Assembly (NCBI GenBank): GCA_016793165.1
Contig: JAEULA010000116.1
Span: 1 to 64,000 of the forward strand
Reading direction: 5' to 3'
Length of the DNA: 64,000 bases
From: Alphaproteobacteria bacterium
Lineage (GTDB): Bacteria > Pseudomonadota > Alphaproteobacteria > CACIAM-22H2
Positions 61,026 through 64,000 of the stretch are shown here, in pieces. Both the position numbers and the translations under genes were made by a program. Numbering within the stretch: position 1 is the stretch's first letter; every line of letters starts with the position of its first letter. A model generated the notes under the pieces. The model saw nothing but the letters and a program-made list of their open reading frames with translations, was not told where the DNA came from and did not search any database.

Positions 61026-63059
61026 ATGGCGCTGCACCGGATCTGGGAACCCTTCACGCTGAAGGGACTGACCCTGCGCAACCGCATCGTCAGCACGGCG
61101 CATTCGCCCGCCTACGCCGAGAGTTCTCAGCCGCGCGAGCGTTATCAGCTCTACCACGAGGAGAAGGCGAGAGGCGGCCTGGCGCTGACCATGTTCGGCG
61201 GGTCCTCGACGGTCTCCGAGGACTCGCCGGCCTCGTTCGGTCAGATCTCCGTCGCCGACGATTCGATCATCCCGTGGTTCGAGAAGTTCTCGGCGCGCAT
61301 CCATGCGCATGGCTGCGCGCTGATCTGCCAGATCAGCCACATGGGCCGGCGCACCGGCTGGGACGGTGGCGACTGGATGACGCCGATCGCGCCGAGCGCC
61401 CAGCCCGAGCCGGCGCACAAGTCCTTTCCCAAGGTGATGGAGCCCGAGGATTTCCGTCGCGTGGCCTCCGACTTCGCGCGCGCCGCGGGCCGGTGCCGCA
61501 AGGGCGGACTCGACGGCTGTGAGGTCTTCGTTTCAGGACACCTGCTGGGCCAATTCTGGTCGCCCGCGATCAATCAGCGCACGGACGCCTATGGCGGCTC
61601 GCTGGACAATCGGCTGCGGTTCACCTTCGAGGTGCTGGACGAGATCAGGCGAAGCGTCGGCGACTACCTCGTCGGGCTGCGGTTCTCGGTCGATGAAATG
61701 ATCCGCGACGGGCTCGACGCCGCCCAGACGGTCGAGATCGCGCTTCGGCTCGCGACGAGCGGCCTGGTCGACTACTTCAATCTCGTTTCCTCGAACAACT
61801 GGACCCACGCGGGCCTCTCGCGATCCGTGCCGACCATGGCGTACGGGAGCATGCCGGCGATCGATCTCGTCTCCGCGGTGCGCAGGGAGACGGGCATGCC
61901 CGTCATCCATGCCTGCCGCATCAGCGATCTCGCGACCGCCGAACATGCGCTCGCGAGCGGATTCGTCGACCTCGTCGGGATGACGCGGGCGCACTTTGCG
62001 GATCCGCATCTCGTCCGGAAGACCGCCGAGAACCGCGAGGCCGAGATACGACCGTGCGTTGGCGCGGGCTATTGCATCGACCGCATCTATGCCGGGCGCG
62101 ATTCGCTCTGCATCCACAATCCCGCCACCGGGCGGGAGCAATCGGTGCCCCAGGTCATTCGGCGCACCGAGGGCAGGCGCCGGAAGATCGTCGTGGTCGG
62201 TGCCGGACCGGCCGGCCTCGAAGCGGCCCGCATCGCCGCGGAGCGCGGGCATGGCGTCGTCGTCTTCGAGGCAGCCGACGAGGTCGGTGGGCAGGTCCTG
62301 CTCGCGTCGCGGGCGGGATGGCGCAAGGATCTCATCGCCATCGTGCGATGGCGCGCCGACCGGCTCGCGAGCCTCGGCGTCACGTTGCGCATGAACCGCT
62401 ACGCCGATGCCCAGGACGTGCGCGCGGAGGATCCGGATGTCGTCGTCATCGCGACCGGCGGCCTCCCGAACAAGGAGTTCTTCGAGGGAAGCGATCTCGC
62501 GGTCAGCACCTGGGACATCCTGTCCGGGCAGGTCAAGGGCGCCGACGACGTCGTCGTCTACGACGACCACGGCCATCACCAGGGGCTCTCCGCCGCCGAG
62601 ACGATCGCCCGACAGGCCCGATCAACGCGCTTCGTCACGCCGCATCGCATGGCGGGCGGCGGTTTGGGACCGACGAACTTCGCCATCCACCTGCGCAACC
62701 TGCATAAGGCCGGCGTATCGATCACGACCGACACCCGGCTCGTCTCCGTCGCCCGGCGCGGCAACGGCCTGGTCTGCACGTTCCGACACGAATTCGACGG
62801 CAGCGAGCTGCGGCTGGAGACCGGCCAGATCGTCGTCGAATGCGGAACCCTGCCGGCGGACGAGCTCTATCTCGCCCTCAAGCCGCAGTCGCGCAATCAC
62901 GGCATCGTGGATCTCGGCGCCTTCCGCATGAACCGGCCCCAGCCCGTGGGCGCTCCAGGCCAGCCCGGCTTCGATCTGTTCAGGATCGGCGATGCGGTGG
63001 CCTCGCGGAACATCCATGCCGCCATGTACGACGCTGCCAGGATCTGCAAGGACCTCTGA
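61026..63059 (+). CDS. FMN/FAD iron-sulfur oxidoreductase, N-methylproline demethylase/trimethylamine dehydrogenase-like
   Basis: A 677-residue protein. Residues 1-340 form an Old-Yellow-Enzyme TIM barrel binding FMN (FTLKGLTLRNRIVSTAHS; QISHMGRR; SPAINQRTDAYGGSLDNR). An iron-sulfur segment follows, then an FAD/NAD domain (KIVVVGAGPAGLEAARIAAERG). This is the layout of trimethylamine and dimethylamine dehydrogenase, 2,4-dienoyl-CoA reductase and stachydrine-pathway N-methylproline demethylases. In the cluster, TMADH has CxxC; here the text is PCVGAGYCIDR..SLCIHNP, with Ala at the second cysteine. Nearby choline-sulfatase supports a role in quaternary-amine breakdown. Confidence 0.8.
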   Translation: MALHRIWEPFTLKGLTLRNRIVSTAHSPAYAESSQPRERYQLYHEEKARGGLALTMFGGSSTVSEDSPASFGQISVADDSIIPWFEKFSARIHAHGCALICQISHMGRRTGWDGGDWMTPIAPSAQPEPAHKSFPKVMEPEDFRRVASDFARAAGRCRKGGLDGCEVFVSGHLLGQFWSPAINQRTDAYGGSLDNRLRFTFEVLDEIRRSVGDYLVGLRFSVDEMIRDGLDAAQTVEIALRLATSGLVDYFNLVSSNNWTHAGLSRSVPTMAYGSMPAIDLVSAVRRETGMPVIHACRISDLATAEHALASGFVDLVGMTRAHFADPHLVRKTAENREAEIRPCVGAGYCIDRIYAGRDSLCIHNPATGREQSVPQVIRRTEGRRRKIVVVGAGPAGLEAARIAAERGHGVVVFEAADEVGGQVLLASRAGWRKDLIAIVRWRADRLASLGVTLRMNRYADAQDVRAEDPDVVVIATGGLPNKEFFEGSDLAVSTWDILSGQVKGADDVVVYDDHGHHQGLSAAETIARQARSTRFVTPHRMAGGGLGPTNFAIHLRNLHKAGVSITTDTRLVSVARRGNGLVCTFRHEFDGSELRLETGQIVVECGTLPADELYLALKPQSRNHGIVDLGAFRMNRPQPVGAPGQPGFDLFRIGDAVASRNIHAAMYDAARICKDL

Positions 63060-63105
63060 GCCTCGCGATCCCGGGATGCGAGCACGAGGAAATCGGCGCG
63101 CGGAA

Positions 63106-64000
63106 TCAACGACCCGGATACGGCAGATAGTGGCGCCGCTCGACGTCGGGGAACTTGTCGCCGTGGCGCACGTAGCTGCGGCCCGACTCGGCGGGCGGCT
63201 CGAATTCCCAGGACTGGCGACGGCCCATGCCGAGCGCGCGACGCAGAAACCAGCGCACGCGGCGGCTCCCGGCGATGTCGACGGCGAGGCGGTCGAGATC
63301 CCATTGCGCGGCGACGACGTCGAGCAGACGCTTCAGCGTGTCGCCATGGGCCGTCGACCCGGCGAGGTCGCGCAGCTCGTCGGGATCGCGAGAGAGATCG
63401 AAGAGCATCGGCGGATAGGCCGGCGAAACGACGAGCTTGTAGGAATCCTCGCGCAGCATGATGCGCGGCGCCGGCGCGCCCTCGTCGAGATGTTCGGCGG
63501 CGGCGCGGTTCGGCCGCGGGAGCGCGCGCCCCTCCAGCGCCGGCAGCAGGCTGGCGCCGTCGAGCGGCGTGACCACCGCCTCGCGACCCATCCCGGCGAG
63601 ATCGACGAGCGTGGGCAGGACGTCGACGAGGGTGGCGAGCTCGGTCCGCCGCGCGGGGCGAAATCGGCGCGGCGCGTGCACCAGCAGCGGGACGCGGATC
63701 GCAGGCTCGAAGAAGGTCTTCTTGAACCACTGGCCCCGCTCGCCGAGCATCTCGCCATGGTCCGACGTCAGCATGACGACGGTGTCGTCGGCGAGGCCGA
63801 GCGCCGAGAGCGTCGCCGTCAGCTCGCCGATGCGCGCGTCGAGCCAGCTGATCATGCCGTAGTAGCCGCGCCGCGCGCGGATCGTCGTCTCGACCGAGAT
63901 CGCGCCGCGGTCTATGCCGTAGTGCTCGAACAGGAAGCGGGTATGCGGATCGCGGCCGGCCTCCGGGGGCATCGGCACCCTGGGCGCGTCGATCTCCGCG
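63106..64000 (-). CDS. betC: choline-sulfatase (BetC-like), C-terminal part, cut by window edge
   Basis: About 297 codons of a type I sulfatase; the 5' part with the formylglycine motif lies beyond base 64000. Seen are EIDAPRVPMP and DPHTRFLFEHYGID, RARRGYYGMISWLDARIGEL, the metal/sulfate motif TSDHGEMLGERGQWFKKTFFEPAIRVPLLVH, and a C-terminal QSWEFEPPAESGRSYVRH..VERR segment typical of choline-sulfatases, which cap the active site with this tail. The enzyme releases choline from choline-O-sulfate for betaine synthesis. An apparent GTG start at 63978 is internal, as the homologous frame continues upstream. Confidence 0.85.
   Translation of the reverse strand, partial: AEIDAPRVPMPPEAGRDPHTRFLFEHYGIDRGAISVETTIRARRGYYGMISWLDARIGELTATLSALGLADDTVVMLTSDHGEMLGERGQWFKKTFFEPAIRVPLLVHAPRRFRPARRTELATLVDVLPTLVDLAGMGREAVVTPLDGASLLPALEGRALPRPNRAAAEHLDEGAPAPRIMLREDSYKLVVSPAYPPMLFDLSRDPDELRDLAGSTAHGDTLKRLLDVVAAQWDLDRLAVDIAGSRRVRWFLRRALGMGRRQSWEFEPPAESGRSYVRHGDKFPDVERRHYLPYPGR

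Noticed and set aside
1..64000. Mobile elements, prophage, CRISPR array, tRNA or rRNA genes, defence islands
   Set aside because: I saw no transposase, integrase, phage structural gene, repeat-spacer pattern, tRNA cloverleaf, or abrupt change in base composition that would support any of these.

Overview
The window is a GC-rich bacterial chromosome segment, coding on both strands with short intergenic gaps. I found no rRNA, tRNA, CRISPR array, insertion sequence or phage gene. The gene families suggest a metabolically versatile alphaproteobacterium, perhaps of the Rhodospirillales or Hyphomicrobiales type. Pointers are several ABC uptake operons paired with catabolic enzymes, a bacteriophytochrome with its own heme oxygenase, SorC/EryD and IclR regulators, and PEP-CTERM-like proteins with a VPAP/IPAP motif. 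The lineage is an inference from gene content, not from a marker gene.

Layout. 1-1968: end of a spermidine/putrescine-type permease pair followed by an M20 amidohydrolase that runs off the left edge. 2304-8396: a PEP-CTERM-like secreted protein, a DUF2817 carboxypeptidase-like protein, a PepSY membrane protein, a Gfo/Idh/MocA oxidoreductase and a DUF885 protein. 8398-18449: a ugpBAE-like uptake operon divergent from an erythritol-type catabolic operon (kinase, class II aldolase, GlpD/EryB-like dehydrogenase, SorC regulator, zinc alcohol dehydrogenase, glycerophosphodiesterase). 18444-25648: a peptide-family ABC operon in which one permease and both ATPases are one polypeptide, ending in an FGGY kinase. 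25858-31488: an amidohydrolase, then a photoreceptor operon (bacteriophytochrome kinase, response regulator with an ATPase domain, heme oxygenase).

31516-35372 holds RidA, an MFS transporter, a 2-hydroxyacid dehydrogenase and a metallo-beta-lactamase-fold protein. 35550-39933 is an osmoprotectant (OpuC/YehZYXW-type) ABC operon with an unexpected dehydrogenase inside it. 40007-50930 is a run of small catabolic units: aldo/keto reductase, NIPSNAP, PhyH dioxygenase, FAD oxidoreductase plus MFS, creatininase family, M24 peptidase, DUF1330, a PEP-CTERM-like putative cysteine peptidase, alpha/beta hydrolase, DUF1028 and DUF2798. 50953-58012 is a six-gene operon (class III aminotransferase, M81 hydrolase, peptide-type ABC SBP and permeases, SDR) divergent from an IclR regulator. 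58969-64000 holds a PAS-like orphan, a class IV aminotransferase-fold protein without its PLP lysine, an N-methylproline-demethylase-like flavoprotein and the end of choline-sulfatase.

Themes. Uptake genes sit beside the enzymes likely to use their cargo, and quaternary-amine and osmolyte metabolism recurs. In all four operons containing a solute-binding-protein gene, a strong GC-rich stem-loop lies just after that gene. The most promising undescribed system is the polyol operon: its enzymes spell out phosphorylation, C2 oxidation and retro-aldol cleavage, and the tetrulose-phosphate isomerases of the known erythritol route are not seen.
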